A stretch of 64,000 bases of DNA from Isoetes taiwanensis (GCA_021234155.1 JAJEKV010000018.1:21067252-21131251); one strand, 5' to 3'; shown: positions 48,904 through 59,988, numbered from the stretch's first letter. Numbers and translations are program-made. Notes: generated from the letters alone by a model not told the origin.

Positions 48904-49586
48904 ACGGGATCCACGTCACCCGATCGGGGATCCCCGAGGAGGGGATCACCTCGGCGGATAGCGTCCACCGTTATCGACGGGCGGGTAATCCGGAGGAGGG
49001 ATCACCACATCGACGGATATCGTCCCCCGTTATCGATACTGGCTGGTGATCCCGGAGGAGGGGATCCGCGTCCGGGGTGCGGGGGATCCCGGAGGAGGGG
49101 ATCACCTCGGCGGATAGCGTCCGCCATTATCAGCCACGGCCGGGTGATCCCGGAGGAGGGGATCCGCGTCCGGGATGCCGGGGATCCCGGAGGAGGGGAT
49201 CAGCTCAGCGGATAGCGTCCGCCGTTATCAGCCACGACCGTGTGATCTCGGAGGAGGGGATCCGCGTCCCGGTCTTAGGGGATCCCGGAGGAGGGGATCA
49301 ATTTGGGCGGATAGCGCCCGCCGATTAACGACCCGGCGGGCCAAATCGCGGGGATCCCGGAGGAGGGGATCGCGTGGAGGATCCCAGAGGCGGGGATCTC
49401 TGAGGCGCGGACGGCCGCTATTGCACGGGGGTTTGGACGGCGGGGATGGACCGGGCCGACGTGGCATGTGCCGTACCTCAGAACGGGGTCTCCCCAACGG
49501 ACCCCGTCGAGAGCGACCGGGGATCCCGGAGGATGGTATATTTATCTCCGGGATCACCGAATCAAGGGTAAAAGTATCCTGAGCCG
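48904..49586 (-). repeat. Right terminal inverted repeat of the Mutator-like element
   Basis: About 683 bp. It is an array of GGATCCCGGAGGAGGGGATC blocks alternating with CGGCGGATAGCGTCCGCCGT-type blocks, repeated four to five times, then a non-repetitive outer part ending TCAAGGGTAAAAGTATCCTG plus AGCCG. It mirrors 33665-34161, with extra array copies accounting for the greater length. Confidence 0.85.
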
Positions 49587-50430
49587 TTCTTTCCTATGGT
49601 ATTCAAGTATGGGATCCAGCTATTTCTCCAAGGATTGGGGGGACAGTGTTCTGAAGAGTTTCTTGCAAGAAGAACTGGACATTCGCCAACAAATCCCTTA
49701 TGATATTCTACTGGCTGAGACAGGGTTGTTGCCCCTTGAGGCCGAGGGTTTATGTTTAACCCTAATTTCATGAATAGGTTGAAAGAGCTTGAAGACTCCC
49801 GCTTGCCTTGCTTTGCTGCAGACGAAGCAAAAACAAAAGAATGGTATCGTGATGTGATAGAGTGGGGACGCAAATGGGATATCGAGGAAATAGTGGTCCG
49901 ATATAGAGATAGCTATTAGGGACTTAGTGCAAACTAAATATGTGGAACAGGTTTGCTAAAAGCAGGGATCTAGGATTGATTTTTATAGAGAGGAAATAAA
50001 CCCATTGCTAGTATACATAGCTCAGAGTTCCTTGAACACTTCGCTGACCATGAGCAAGAGGAGAGCTATAGCACGTTATAGAACATGCTCACATAAGCTC
50101 AGGTGGAAATAGGAAGGTGTCAAAAGATCCTTAGGGAGGAAAGAAAATGTTTGTTGTGTGAAACAAGTGAAATTGAAGATGAAAGGCATGTTTTCTTACG
50201 ATGCAATAGCTACACGGAGATAAAGAAGAAACATGGAATAAATCAATCTAATTATTGTTCTTTATTGCAGTTGAACCCACAGAGATTAGGTAGTTATATT
50301 ATGGATGTGGATTCACATAAAAACTTTTTACTGAGACTACATAATATGATGTAATAACTGTTCGCTTCATGACCCTTTGGATCTTATAGAAGTGTGAATT
50401 AATTTCATTTCATTTTTCTCTTTCTTTTTA
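49587..50430 (+). mobile_element. LINE, right part, continuation of the copy at 32.8-33.66 kb
   Basis: Immediately after the transposon border the LINE reading resumes (YGIQVWDPAISPRIGG at 49595). It continues in several broken frames to a final segment (50103-50354) with a Cys/His cluster, RKCLLCETSEIEDERHVFLR then C, equivalent to the C-terminal cluster of the LINE at 12.6 kb. A T/C-rich tail (TTTCATTTTTCTCTTTC) at about 50400-50440 takes the place of poly-A, as in the other copies of this family. Confidence 0.8.
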
Positions 50431-50601
50431 TCCTTCTGGCATAAGTTTCTTCATCCCGATATCTAGCTATCAAGCTTTTTCCTTCTAATTGGAATTTCCT
50501 GTGTTTATTTGTGGCTTTTACATATGCGATCTAAAGGTGTGGTTTGCGAGGATGGTGGTCAAGAGAAGGCAAAGGGCATGATGATATATCATAATTATTA
50601 A

Positions 50602-50613
50602 GCTCTGATGCCA
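50602..50613 (-). other. Primer-binding-site-like sequence, minus strand, with LTR edge
   Basis: On the minus strand TGGCATCAGAGC follows a GTATCA LTR-like end (the LTR would occupy 50616 rightwards on this map). This resembles the initiator-Met-tRNA primer site of plant LTR retrotransposons with one mismatch. The other LTR end and internal coding region were not found, so only an LTR fragment is suggested. Confidence 0.4.
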
Positions 50614-50615
50614 AT

Positions 50616-52140
50616 TGATACGATCTCCTTATTTCATAAAAGTCACAAATAAACACAAGAAATTACAATTAGAAAGAGACGCTAGATCTACCCAACTGGA
50701 TTCACTAGAAAGTCGAAAGTCTTTAATGTGGAGCCTCCTTTTCCAGATAACTTGACACTAGACTGAGCCGGAACTTCTTACCTGGACGAATTGCAGAAGC
50801 CCACAATAGCAAAGTTTCTGAGTTTTGACATTCCATTACAACCCGACAGTTCCTAATGTGGCGGCAACAATCAAAGATTTTAGTGACGGGCAAGATCGCC
50901 TAGGAGTTTGCTAGTTCTTTGTTAAAAATCCGCCATCTGGATCTAGCTGTGTATTCTCGAAGAAGTGACGGAACAGGAGTGGAATAGGCGCACTGGAATT
51001 TAAGGTTGGAGATCCCGAGTCAAGGGCTAACAAACTGCAGTTCAATGGAATCTGGGCCTAAGAACTCTTCGTAAACCCCTGCAAGGAGGAAATTCCTAGA
51101 AGTTTCACTGAAAGTTTTTTTTTTTGGTATTTTTTGTTTGAAAGTTTGCTAGCGGCGCCGCTTAGAGTGCCGCCACCACATAAATAGAGTAACTTTGTTG
51201 GCATTTTCATTTTTGTTTAATGTTTTCATTACAACAGAATGTTTAAACCCGAATGTTTCATTACAAGTTTTCATTAAAACAGAATGTTTAAACCATTTGA
51301 AGAGAATGTTTACAAGTAGTAAACCATTAGAACAGAACGAAGAAACCACTCGAACATAACAGAAACCACTCGAACAGAATGTTTTCATGTTTACAGTTGA
51401 AGATCACATCAAGAACTTCACTTGAAGATCATGATAGAAGACCTATCGTGATAGAAGTGACTGCATGCATACGCTTACCTTGAAATGTCGTTCTAGAACT
51501 CGTCTAGAAGATCCTTTAGGCACTATTAACGAAAAAAATCCGTTGGGAACTCCGTCCAAACAGTATTGCTCGAAAACTTCGTCAACAACCTTCCAGGGAA
51601 GAACCTCTGCGTCTAGCGCCTTCAACTACAACAGAATCGCGGGGCTTCTTGAAGAAATGAAGAACAAAAAACTAAAAAACAAATGACAGTTAGAAACTCA
51701 GTCGAAAAAGAAAAAGAAATCGTTAGAAGCAAGCACGGCAGCATCCTTAACCTTAGAAAAAAGAATCGCGCCCAACGCCTCCACCTAGCCAAAGAGCGCC
51801 GGAGTTCTAACTCCGGGCCTCCGCCATCGCCAAATGAAGAGAGAGAGAAAAAAAATGGTAAACGAAATTTCCACCTTACAGGGGATTACGACTGGGAGTC
51901 GCCTATTTTTCAGGGTTTCCGGCTGGAAACCGTTCTCTAGCACATAAGTATCGACTATTCACATGGTACATACTAGCAGATTCTTTCAACATAGACAGGC
52001 TGATCAATGTGGTAAAATGTGCTGACGTGGCAATACGATGACGCTGTTTATTGCGCTCAAAAGTAATAGTTGAACCATCGTGTCTCTTCACGGCGGATTA
52101 GGTCGAGTCCGGCCTTCCTATACCGGATAGGCGGAGGAAG
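50616..52140. other. LTR-like fragment and unassigned intergenic sequence
   Basis: The first part (to roughly 51110) may be a decayed LTR. The stretch 51210-51380 has repeated ACAGAATGTTTAAACC-like phrases. An open frame at 51683-51940 is rich in Lys, Arg and Glu and has no recognisable domain. The last 200 bases presumably include the promoter and leader of the gene that follows. Confidence 0.35.
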
Positions 52141-53505
52141 ATGAAGCACCACACCAAAGGTGATTGTAGCTCTTGCCAAGATTCAGATGTTTTCAGATTT
52201 CATGGAGTTGGTTCTGTCTGTTTTATGTTGCACCCCGCTTAAAGCATTGGGTGTTGGATAGTTGGCGGATGAAATGATGAGTGTGTTAATTTGTTAATAT
52301 TTGAGGACGAGGCAATGGGATGGCTAGGTTGATTGGAGTATTTATGGGGTTGATGTGGTAAATATTCAGATTGCGAGTCTTGTTCCACCTACAACAAGTC
52401 CTTTATAAATTCCAATCTTCCCAGAGAGTATTATGGACCTCAAGATATTGCCTCAAGTTCAGATGGTGAAGATGATAGGGAAGATGAGCATGGAGAATAT
52501 CCACCTTTGCCTAACCTTATACCAAAACCAGTTACGAATCAGTCTGGACAAATCATCCCTTGGGCAGACTATGTTCATTCTAAAGAGGCATCGAGACTTC
52601 CAAGGCAACTTGCAGATGCTCAGGAGGTTGGGAAGCAGGTGCGGCCGCATGGTGGACCTCCGCCGCAACCGGATGTGAAAGAAGTTACAGTGTCCTTCTC
52701 CAAAAATCACAAATTTACAGTGTATAACTATGTTGAGTGCCCAATTACAGAAGACAAGGTTGCTAAACTCATGAGTGACTTTCCTTTTGAAGAGGAGGTC
52801 GAAATGATAAAGTTCACTGAGTTAAGCAGTAAGGCAGATTATTGCCTAAGATTTAAGAACAAGTACCAGTTCAAGCATGAGTCTGCTAAAGGCACTCCCA
52901 CTGTTGAACCTCGGGTCACAGCAACCTGCCTTGTTAAGACTAGAGCAGAGCTTCTTCCAGATTTAGTTCATAAATACTTCCTTACATTTTTCCACACTGT
53001 CTTCATATATTCTCCTCCAGGAAAATTATTGGAGACTGACGTGGGATTGTTTGAAAATTCTAAACTTGAAAACATTTCCACTTTAAAGATATGTGCATCT
53101 GCGAAAGCAAAAAAGTTGCAGCTTAAGCCAGTGTTGGTGAAACTTGTTCAAGTAACACATTACGTTCATCTTCTCCACTCAATGGATCCGAATGCACCAG
53201 GTCCTTCTGCAGTCCCCAGACCCTTAACAGCAGATCTCCAGCTTCTTTATCAAACTCCAAGCATCTCATGGGTAGATGAAGAAAGATCCACAGCAGAAGG
53301 TCTAAAAGCCAAATGCAAACCTAAACAGGAATATAAACCAAAAGTTAATGGAAGTTCAGCACATGAAGAGACATCAGAACATGAAAGGGAACATCATGAT
53401 GACGAGGCATTAGGACATGAAGGGGAGCATCATGATAACAATGACCATGAAGGAGAACATCATGATAACAATGATGATGGCGACCATGAACCTGTTAAAA
53501 GTTAG
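52141..53505 (+). CDS. Unrecognised protein-coding gene with acidic linker and His/Glu/Asp-rich tail
   Basis: The main exon runs from about 52427 to 53505. A likely small first exon is 52141-52159 (MKHHTK), with donor AAAG-GTGATT and acceptor CCCAGAG; this joint keeps frame but is tentative. The exon begins YYGPQDIASSSDGEDDREDE, then IIPWADYVHSKEASRLPRQL. A compact, apparently globular region spans about 52675-53180 (VTVSFSKNHKFTVYNYVECP, FPFEEEVEMIKFTELSSKAD, PDLVHKYFLTFFHTVFIYSP). The Lys-rich stretch KAKCKPKQEYKPK precedes a tail with repeated HEGEHHDNND units. About 360 residues, no stop or shift in the main exon. I do not know the family. The absence of lesions and of TE motifs argues for a host gene. 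A role cannot be given. Confidence 0.65.
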
Positions 53506-54640
53506 TGGTCAAATGTATCTCAGAATTGATTCAAAGCTCTATATTTCTTGTCACTATATTGATGTGTAGTTGGCTTTCAGAGTTGTTCACTCTCAAGTTA
53601 CTTAAACCAAAAAAGCAGGCAAAGGCTGACTGATATCAGTATTTTTGGCTGCTGAAGGTGGGCGAGAATTGTATGTGTAAGTCATCTCAAATTTACCAGC
53701 ATCTACTGCTTTTGTAAGTATGCTTTCTCGCTGTCATATTTTTTCTGGAAAGTAATTAAGTGAAGCTATGGAGTTTATTCTTGTATCGGAGTTAAGCTCT
53801 AACATCTCTTCTTTCTTCTAGGTGAACTGGCATCCTGTAATATATGTTGATTTATAAAGCTTGCCAGCACTATATGGGAATTATCACATATATATTCTCA
53901 ATGCTCTAGGGTAAGGAGTAAGAGATAAAGTATTTGTGAATAACCACATTTCTTTCCGATCTATAGTTTAGAAATACGTCAGTACAGGCTTCAAAATGAG
54001 CTACACGAAGACGAAGATGTTTAGTATGAATGAGGTACGGATATATTTTTTACAATTGAAAATCCATTAATTAAAACATTAGGACAATGAATTTTATTTT
54101 ATCTTACTATTGGTTTATTAAGATAGCTTTTCACCATGTTTGATATGTGGTTAAGCAAGGGAAAAACAGGCAGATGACAACTTGCAAATCATATTGAGAA
54201 TGAAGTTCATGCTTAATCGATATAGGGAAAAGTGCTGCAATGATTGGACATTTAAGAAGTTGACATGAAAGAAGGTTGAAAACAAAATAAGGTTGATTAC
54301 AAAAATTGATCCATTTGTTATGCCCTATAATTGGACCAAGGTCCAATGCCCCATAATTGCAATTCTAGTGATTGTCACTATAAAATACAATGACAACATA
54401 CCTATGTGGTTGATTGATTGGTGGGTCAAATGTGTCTAACTAGTTTATATTTAACATAATTATTATTGTTAGGGGTTGTATAACCGTAACATTGAGATTA
54501 CAAGCTCAATTTTTTTTTTCAACCTTGCCAACTCCCCATGCCTCACAACCATACAATGCTACTGATTGCTCACATGAAGATTTTTATATTATAGAATAGA
54601 TTTGCATATTCTTTGATAGCAAACATTGTCTTTAGTGCAC
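53506..54640. other. 3' flank and intergenic sequence
   Basis: AT-rich sequence after the unknown gene. It probably contains the 3' untranslated region and perhaps a downstream intron (TCTTTCTTCTAG near 53810-53820), but no further coding exon is recognised. Confidence 0.3.
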
Positions 54641-56610
54641 GGATTATGCTTTGCTCTATATTGAAATTTCACTTAAACTTTCTGTCTATGACAATTCTTC
54701 TTAAATATTTATAGGAGCTTATAAGAGAAATCTTTTGGTCCATACTAATTTCAAATACTACCAATATAATTTATAATAGAAATCTTTTTTGGTCCCAAGT
54801 CCCAAAAATTATCATTTTTATTTATAATAGAAATAATTTTTGGTCCAAACTAGTCCCAAAAATTACCATTTTAATTTATTAATTTATTCAAATTCACCAT
54901 CAACCTATCAGATCACAAGAAAAGGAAGAAAAAGGAAACAGTTTGGCATGACACTTTTTTTTTTTTGGTGTCATGACATATTGGCATAACTACTAGAAAA
55001 TGCAGAAGACAAAAGGAGTCTTCATACTAGTATAATATGGGAAGATTGTGATATTCCTTTACAGGAATTGAGGATTATGTTAGGAACTTTTCAAAAGCTT
55101 ATTTTTCTGCATGCACGACCAAAATTTAACTTTTTTTTTTCCTTAAAAAAACTTCACTGAAAACTTGAAATGCCATGTGTTGAAATTTCACTTAAAACTT
55201 CTTGTCTATGGCAATTCTTCTTAAATATAATTTCATAATACTACCAATATAATTTATAATAGAAATCTTTTTTGGTCCCAAGTCCCAAAAATTACCATTT
55301 TTATTTATAATAGAAATCATTTTTGGTCCAAACTAGTCCCAAAAATTACCATTTTAATTTATTAATTTATTCAAATTCACCATCAACCTGTCAGATCACA
55401 AGAAAAAGAAGAAAAAAGAAATACATTGCCATGACACATTTTTTTTTTTTGTGTCATGACATATTGCAGAAGAGAAAAGGGAGTCTTCATACTAGTATAA
55501 TATGGGAGGGTTGTGGTATTCCTTTATAGGAATTGAGGACTATGCTAGGAACTTTTCAAAAGCTTATTTTTCTGCATGCACGACCAAAATTTAACTTTTT
55601 TTCCTTCAAAAAACTTCACTCAAAACTTGAAATGCCCTGTGTTGAAATTTCACTTAAAACTTTTTGTCTATGGCAATTCTTCTTAAATATTTATAGGAGC
55701 TTCTTTTTTGGTCCATACTAATTTCAAATACTACCAATATAATTTATAATAGAAATCTTTTTTGGTCCCAAGTCCCAAAAATTACCATTTTTATTTATAA
55801 TAGAAATCATTTTTGGTCCAAACTAGTCTCAAAAATTACCATTTTAATTTATTAATTTATTCAAATTCACCATCAACCTATCAGATCACAAGAAAAGGAA
55901 GAAAAAAGAAACAGTTTGGCATGACACTTTTTTTTTTTGGTGTCATGACTAGAAAATGCAGAAGAGAAAAGGAGTCTTCATACTAGTATAATATGGGAAG
56001 ATTGTGATATTCTTTTATAGGAATTGAGGACTATGTTAGGAACTTTTCAAAAGCTTATTTTTCTGCATGCACGACCAAAATTTAACTTTTTTTCCTTCAA
56101 AAAACTTCACTTAAAACTTGAAATGCCCTGTGTTGAAATTTCACTTAAAACTTCTTGTCTATGGCAATTCTTCTTCAATATTTATAGGCGCTTCTTTTTT
56201 GGTCCATACTAATTTCAAATACTAGCAATATCATTTATAATAGAAATCATTTTTGGTCCCAAGTCCCAAAAATTACCATTTTTATTTGTAATAGAAATAA
56301 TTTTTGGTCCAAACTAGTCTCAAAAATTACCATTTTAATTTATTAATTTATTCAAATTCACCATCAACCTGTCAGATCACAAGAAAAAGAAGAAAAAAGA
56401 AATACATTGCCATGGCACATTTTTTTTTGTGTCATGACATATTGGCATAACTACTAGAAAATGCAGAAGAGAAGAGGGAGTCTTCATACTAGTATAATAT
56501 GGGAGGATTATGGTATTCCTTTATAGGAATTGAGGACTATGCTAGGAACTTTTCAAAAGCTTATTTTTCTGCATGCACAACCAAAATTTAGCTTTTTTTT
56601 TCCTTCAAAA
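54640..56610. repeat. Four-copy tandem array, period about 483-491 bp
   Basis: The landmark CACCATCAACCT occurs at 54895, 55378, 55868 and 56359. The spacings are 483, 490 and 491 bp, and the whole unit repeats around it. Each unit has TTTTTGGTCCAAACTAGTC, a poly-T stretch flanked by the inverted pair CATGACAC / TGTCATGA, GTCTTCATACTAGTATAATA, and CTTTTCAAAAGCTTATTTTT. The repeated 62-codon open frames (55533 and 56024) are by-products. A more diverged fifth partial copy is at 57010-57200, next to the SINE. Confidence 0.92.
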
Positions 56611-56689
56611 TTCAGTACTCTTACCTACATTTCTCATGTGTCTAAAGTGGTACATTTTGCAACATTTCGTATAATATATGTATCACAAG

Positions 56690-57000
56690 AAGCCAATCGA
56701 GAGTAGCTCCATGTGATGGTAGATTACATATGGCCAATCTCGAACCTAGAGTAGCTCCATGTGATGATACTACATATGGCCAATCTCGAACCAATCTAAG
56801 CTTCATGAGATGATAGGTTATATATAGCCAATCTCCAACCTAGAGTAGCTCCATGTGATGATACTACATATGGCCAATCTCGAACCAATCTAAGCTTCAT
56901 GAGATGATAGGTTATATATAGCCAATCTCCAACCTAGAGTAGCTCCATGTGATGATAATACATATGGCCAATCTCGAACCATGTGATGATAGATTACATA
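56690..57000. repeat. 94-bp tandem repeats derived from SINE sequence
   Basis: CCAATCTAAGCTTCATGAGA recurs at 56791 and 56885 (period 94). Related half-units (CCAATCTCGAACCTAGAGTA, GCTCCATGTGATGATACTAC) fill the rest. The same half-units occur in the SINE at 57202-57476. Each CCAATCTCGAACC is a minus-strand B-box-like motif. Confidence 0.85.
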
Positions 57001-57201
57001 TGGCCAATGTGGAACAAGAGAGAAGGGTGTCTTAGTACTAGTGTAATATGAAATGGGTGTGATATTCTTTTGTAGGAAATGAGCAGCCCCTCTGCTGGGA
57101 ACTTCCTGAATCTTTTTTGTTCTGCATGCACAACTGAAATTAAAAGTTTAATTCAGTATGCTTAGCTACATTTCTCATGTGCCAAAAGTGGTACATAGCA
57201 T

Positions 57202-57476
57202 TTTTTTTTAAGGATGTGAGTCATTTTTATGCAACATCTCGTACAATATACGTACCACAAGAAGCCAATCTAGAGTAGCTCCATGTGATGATACTACATA
57301 TACCAATCTCAAACCAGCCTAGAGTAGCTCTATGTGATGTTAAATTACATATGGCCAATCTCAAACCAACCTAGAGTAACTTTATGTGATAGTGCTACAT
57401 ATGGCCAATCTCGAACCTGAACATGCGATCTCGGTGTGACGAGTTCAAGGTCCTACCACCGGACCATGCCTCAAAG
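57202..57476 (-). mobile_element. tRNA-derived SINE with poly-A tail
   Basis: On the minus strand the element begins near 57476 with an A-box-like TGGTCCGGTGGTAGG (about 57449-57466) and a B-box AGGTTCGAGATTGG (57405-57418), spaced as in a tRNA gene. The body has AGTTACTCTAGGTTGG-type units, then CTTCTTGTGGTACGTATATT, and ends in nine A at about 57202-57210. Matching sequences lie on both sides (GTGCCAAAAGTGGTACAT near 57185 and GTGTGAAAAGTGGTACAT near 57530), but they may be part of a larger duplication instead of a target-site duplication. RNA polymerase III would transcribe it and a LINE would mobilise it. Confidence 0.65.
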
Positions 57477-59370
57477 GGAAGGTATATTCTATCCTACTCT
57501 TATTCAAATGTACCTAGTATTTTGTCACGTGTGAAAAGTGGTACATCGTAAATTCTCTTACTCTACAAAAAAAATCTGAATGCAATGAAGAGAGCGATAT
57601 TGGTGCTGTATGGTGCATCTTGATTTACCTTATTCTCTAACAATGGTATTTTATCTATAAATGTTTGATGCTGCATGAATTGGAATGTAGTGCTCTTAAG
57701 CCACAATATTTCGTTTCTTCCATATGATGTTCACAGCTGGTAATAGTAGATATAGAGATGGCAGGTAAATGCAAAATAATAGGCGGAATTTGCTTCTTCT
57801 GCATTTTCCTGTTTATTTTAAGCTTATTTTAGGCTGATTGCTTATGATGCTAGAGCTTTCTTTAATTAGGTTATGATTTTAAATGTGAAACTGAGACTTA
57901 ATTAATAAGTATCCAGTTTGCTCCTTCCTAATACGAAAGGACACGTATTCAAGTTAAAAGAGAAACTTCTATTTACATATTCTAAATTCTAGCTCATCAC
58001 CATTGATGCTTTTTATAATCGACCTAAACTATGCACCTTTCCTATTATAGTCCACAAATATCTGTCACCAAAGCATCCTCATTAAGGTCTTGATCTATAT
58101 TGCATCAGCAATATAAGTGTCTAGTAGCTCTAGGTATGTCTTGGTCTAGGTCTTGAGGGAGGCGTGTCTTGACTCTGTATCCACGTGGTGCTTGCTGGTC
58201 GTTACTCAAGACATTATTGGAACAAGTGTAGACGTCCCCTAGGATGTTGCCAAACATGTCATGAAATCATTTTCAATCAGCAAGATACTAGCACAAACCT
58301 TGTAGAATCAAATATTGTTCAGTCAATTTAAGGCATGATAAACCCATGACATAATGACTTATTCTAACGTGCTTAGAAGAAGAAGAGTTTAGAGTTGAGG
58401 ATTGGGATTTCAACTGGGTAATTATTATAACAATTTTGCTGTTAGAAGGTGGTTGTCTCAGGCACGTGGATTCTTATCCATCCATAGGCAGATATACATA
58501 TTCTTTTGCCCAGTGTGGCCACAACAGTCATGTCAACGACCTCCCGCTGTTAAAATTACTCATATGGTGGCCCTCCAGAAGACGAATAAAATAGTGGCCG
58601 CCTCGAATTTAAGCTTGACTAATGCAATATTTTTATATAGAGGACTAATCAAATCTCACAAATTATTGAAAGTAGATCTCATTGGAGATATTATAGAGTA
58701 TGGAAAGGTTAAGGGTCTTTAAAAATTCGAAATATTCACCACAACAGGAGGAGGAATCTCGGGACCCAATAAAGTTAGCGCTTGTAGTAGCCTGTGGCAA
58801 CATTAGGGTTAAGAGGAAGGGTCCAAATTAGGAATTACATAGTGTGTCCTCTGTTGAATGGTTGGGATGGTGGATAAAGTTGAGCCATGATAACAGCATC
58901 ATCGTGGAATGAACAAGAATAAGATTTTAGCGCGCCTGAAATAATCTAGGGCAACATTCTTCCATGAGAGGCACCAAATGGAGTCCAAGTGGCAGGGAAG
59001 AGAGGGACAGGGCGGGGTGCGGAGTCCAAGGGAGGGAAAACAGAAAACAAATGTAGTGGTAGGGCAAGGGAGCAGGGTGTCTCAAATCCCAAAGGGGAGC
59101 AAGGGAGCACTTTGTGCAGGGGAAGGGGAAGGAGAAAGAAAAAGGGAGGAGTGGTGGAGTGAAAAGAGGAGAGGGGGGTCTCATATTCTCATGCATGCAC
59201 GATGCATGGTACAGAGCGATGTCTGCCAAAGGGGAGGAAGGGTAAGCCAGCAAGAAAACAAGCAGAAAAAAATAAGAGGGGGCCCAAGGGGGTCATATCA
59301 GCTAAGGCGAGGGGGGCATCATGGTATCGTCACGTTGGGGACCCTAAGGTCGATCTCCTCGCTGCACTAC
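57477..59370. other. Intergenic, no gene recognised
   Basis: No recognisable domain lies in the open frames here (for example 58402-58722 plus strand, 58978-59472 plus strand). The 59.0-59.3 kb part is unusually purine-rich (AGGGAGCAGG-like) on the plus strand. Confidence 0.4.
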
Positions 59371-59371
59371 A

Positions 59372-59409
59372 ATGGGGTCGGGCCCAACGAGCGTTGGGCC
59401 CGACCCCAT
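59372..59409. promoter_or_regulatory. Perfect palindrome, 18-bp arms, with GGGCCC cores, upstream of the ALOG gene
   Basis: ATGGGGTCGGGCCCAACG (59372-59389), the 2-base spacer AG, and the exact reverse complement (59392-59409). Each arm contains TTGGGCC/GGCCCAA, the core of plant site II/TCP-type elements. It lies about 0.6 kb before the TATA box at 59982. Whether it is regulatory or only structural is inference. Confidence 0.5.
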
Positions 59410-59981
59410 CTCAGCATGAGAGTCTTTTCAAAGGTCGGCCATGGCCCCCCTCTCCCATTTCCCAACCATTAAATGGACCCCTTACCCTGCCCAGCTGCAG
59501 ATAGCGGGACCCGTTATCATCATCCCCTCCGTCCCTTTCTTCCCTTGGATCCTCAATCATTCCCTTTGCCCTTACCATAGCCTCAGCCTCGTCCAATTTT
59601 CTGTAGACTTTCCTTTCCGCCATAGCCATCGCCCAGTAGCATAGCTGCGCCGTAACAGGACCTAACTGTCTGGGAAGAGATAAGAAAAAAAAAAAAATCC
59701 GCAGCATAGAGTGGTGGGTTTTTTTTTTGCCTTTGTTTTGCCCGATTCTCGTGCTGGAAGGGGAACAGTGGATCAAATGGGCGTACGAATTAGGAGGCAA
59801 TCGAGAATGCACAGGATCTGCTCGATTTCCAAGCCGGATTCTTGAGCACTGTGGCTACACGGCTCCTTTTTACTAATTTACAGCCTGCTGCCGGCGCCTA
59901 ACGACGATGACCGACACAGCGGCTATATCTGCTTCGGAGAAGAGATGAATGGGCAATTCAATTCCCCCTTTGAGAAGGCAC

Positions 59982-59988
59982 TATATAG
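59982..59988 (+). promoter_or_regulatory. TATA box of the ALOG gene
   Basis: TATATAG in the context GGCACTATATAGCGC. Transcription would begin near 60012, giving a leader of about 345 bases before the ATG at 60356. Confidence 0.6.

Larger units (their letters stand above)
33665..49586 (+). mobile_element. 15.9-kb Mutator-like DNA transposon with long GATC-rich TIRs, carrying Ulp1-type, unknown and transposase genes
   Basis: The left end (33665) begins CGGCTCAGGATACTTTTACC and the right end finishes with the exact reverse complement (49586). The similarity continues inward about 0.5-0.7 kb on each side. Flanks are TTCTTCC (33658-33664) and TTCTTTCC (49587-49594), an imperfect 8-bp target-site duplication with one base lost on the left. 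Joining the flanks restores the reading of an interrupted LINE, which independently fixes the borders. Inside are, in order, a zinc-finger/Ulp1 gene (plus), a later LINE insertion, an unknown intact gene (plus) and a MULE transposase (minus). An Ulp1 protease together with a MULE transposase is known for some plant Mutator-like families. Confidence 0.85.

Noticed and set aside
48579-49582. Gly/Arg-rich open frames at the right TIR
   Set aside because: Same cause as at the left TIR. Only the minus-strand reading at 48851-48648 is kept, as the probable first exon of the transposase.
57405-57470. A functional tRNA gene
   Set aside because: A and B boxes are present but no cloverleaf with proper acceptor and anticodon stems can be drawn, and the sequence continues into a poly-A-tailed body; a SINE is the better reading.
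58978-59812. Open frames of 100-164 codons before the ALOG gene
   Set aside because: Purine-rich or GC-rich composition, no domain, overlapping on both strands, and the palindrome lies within them.
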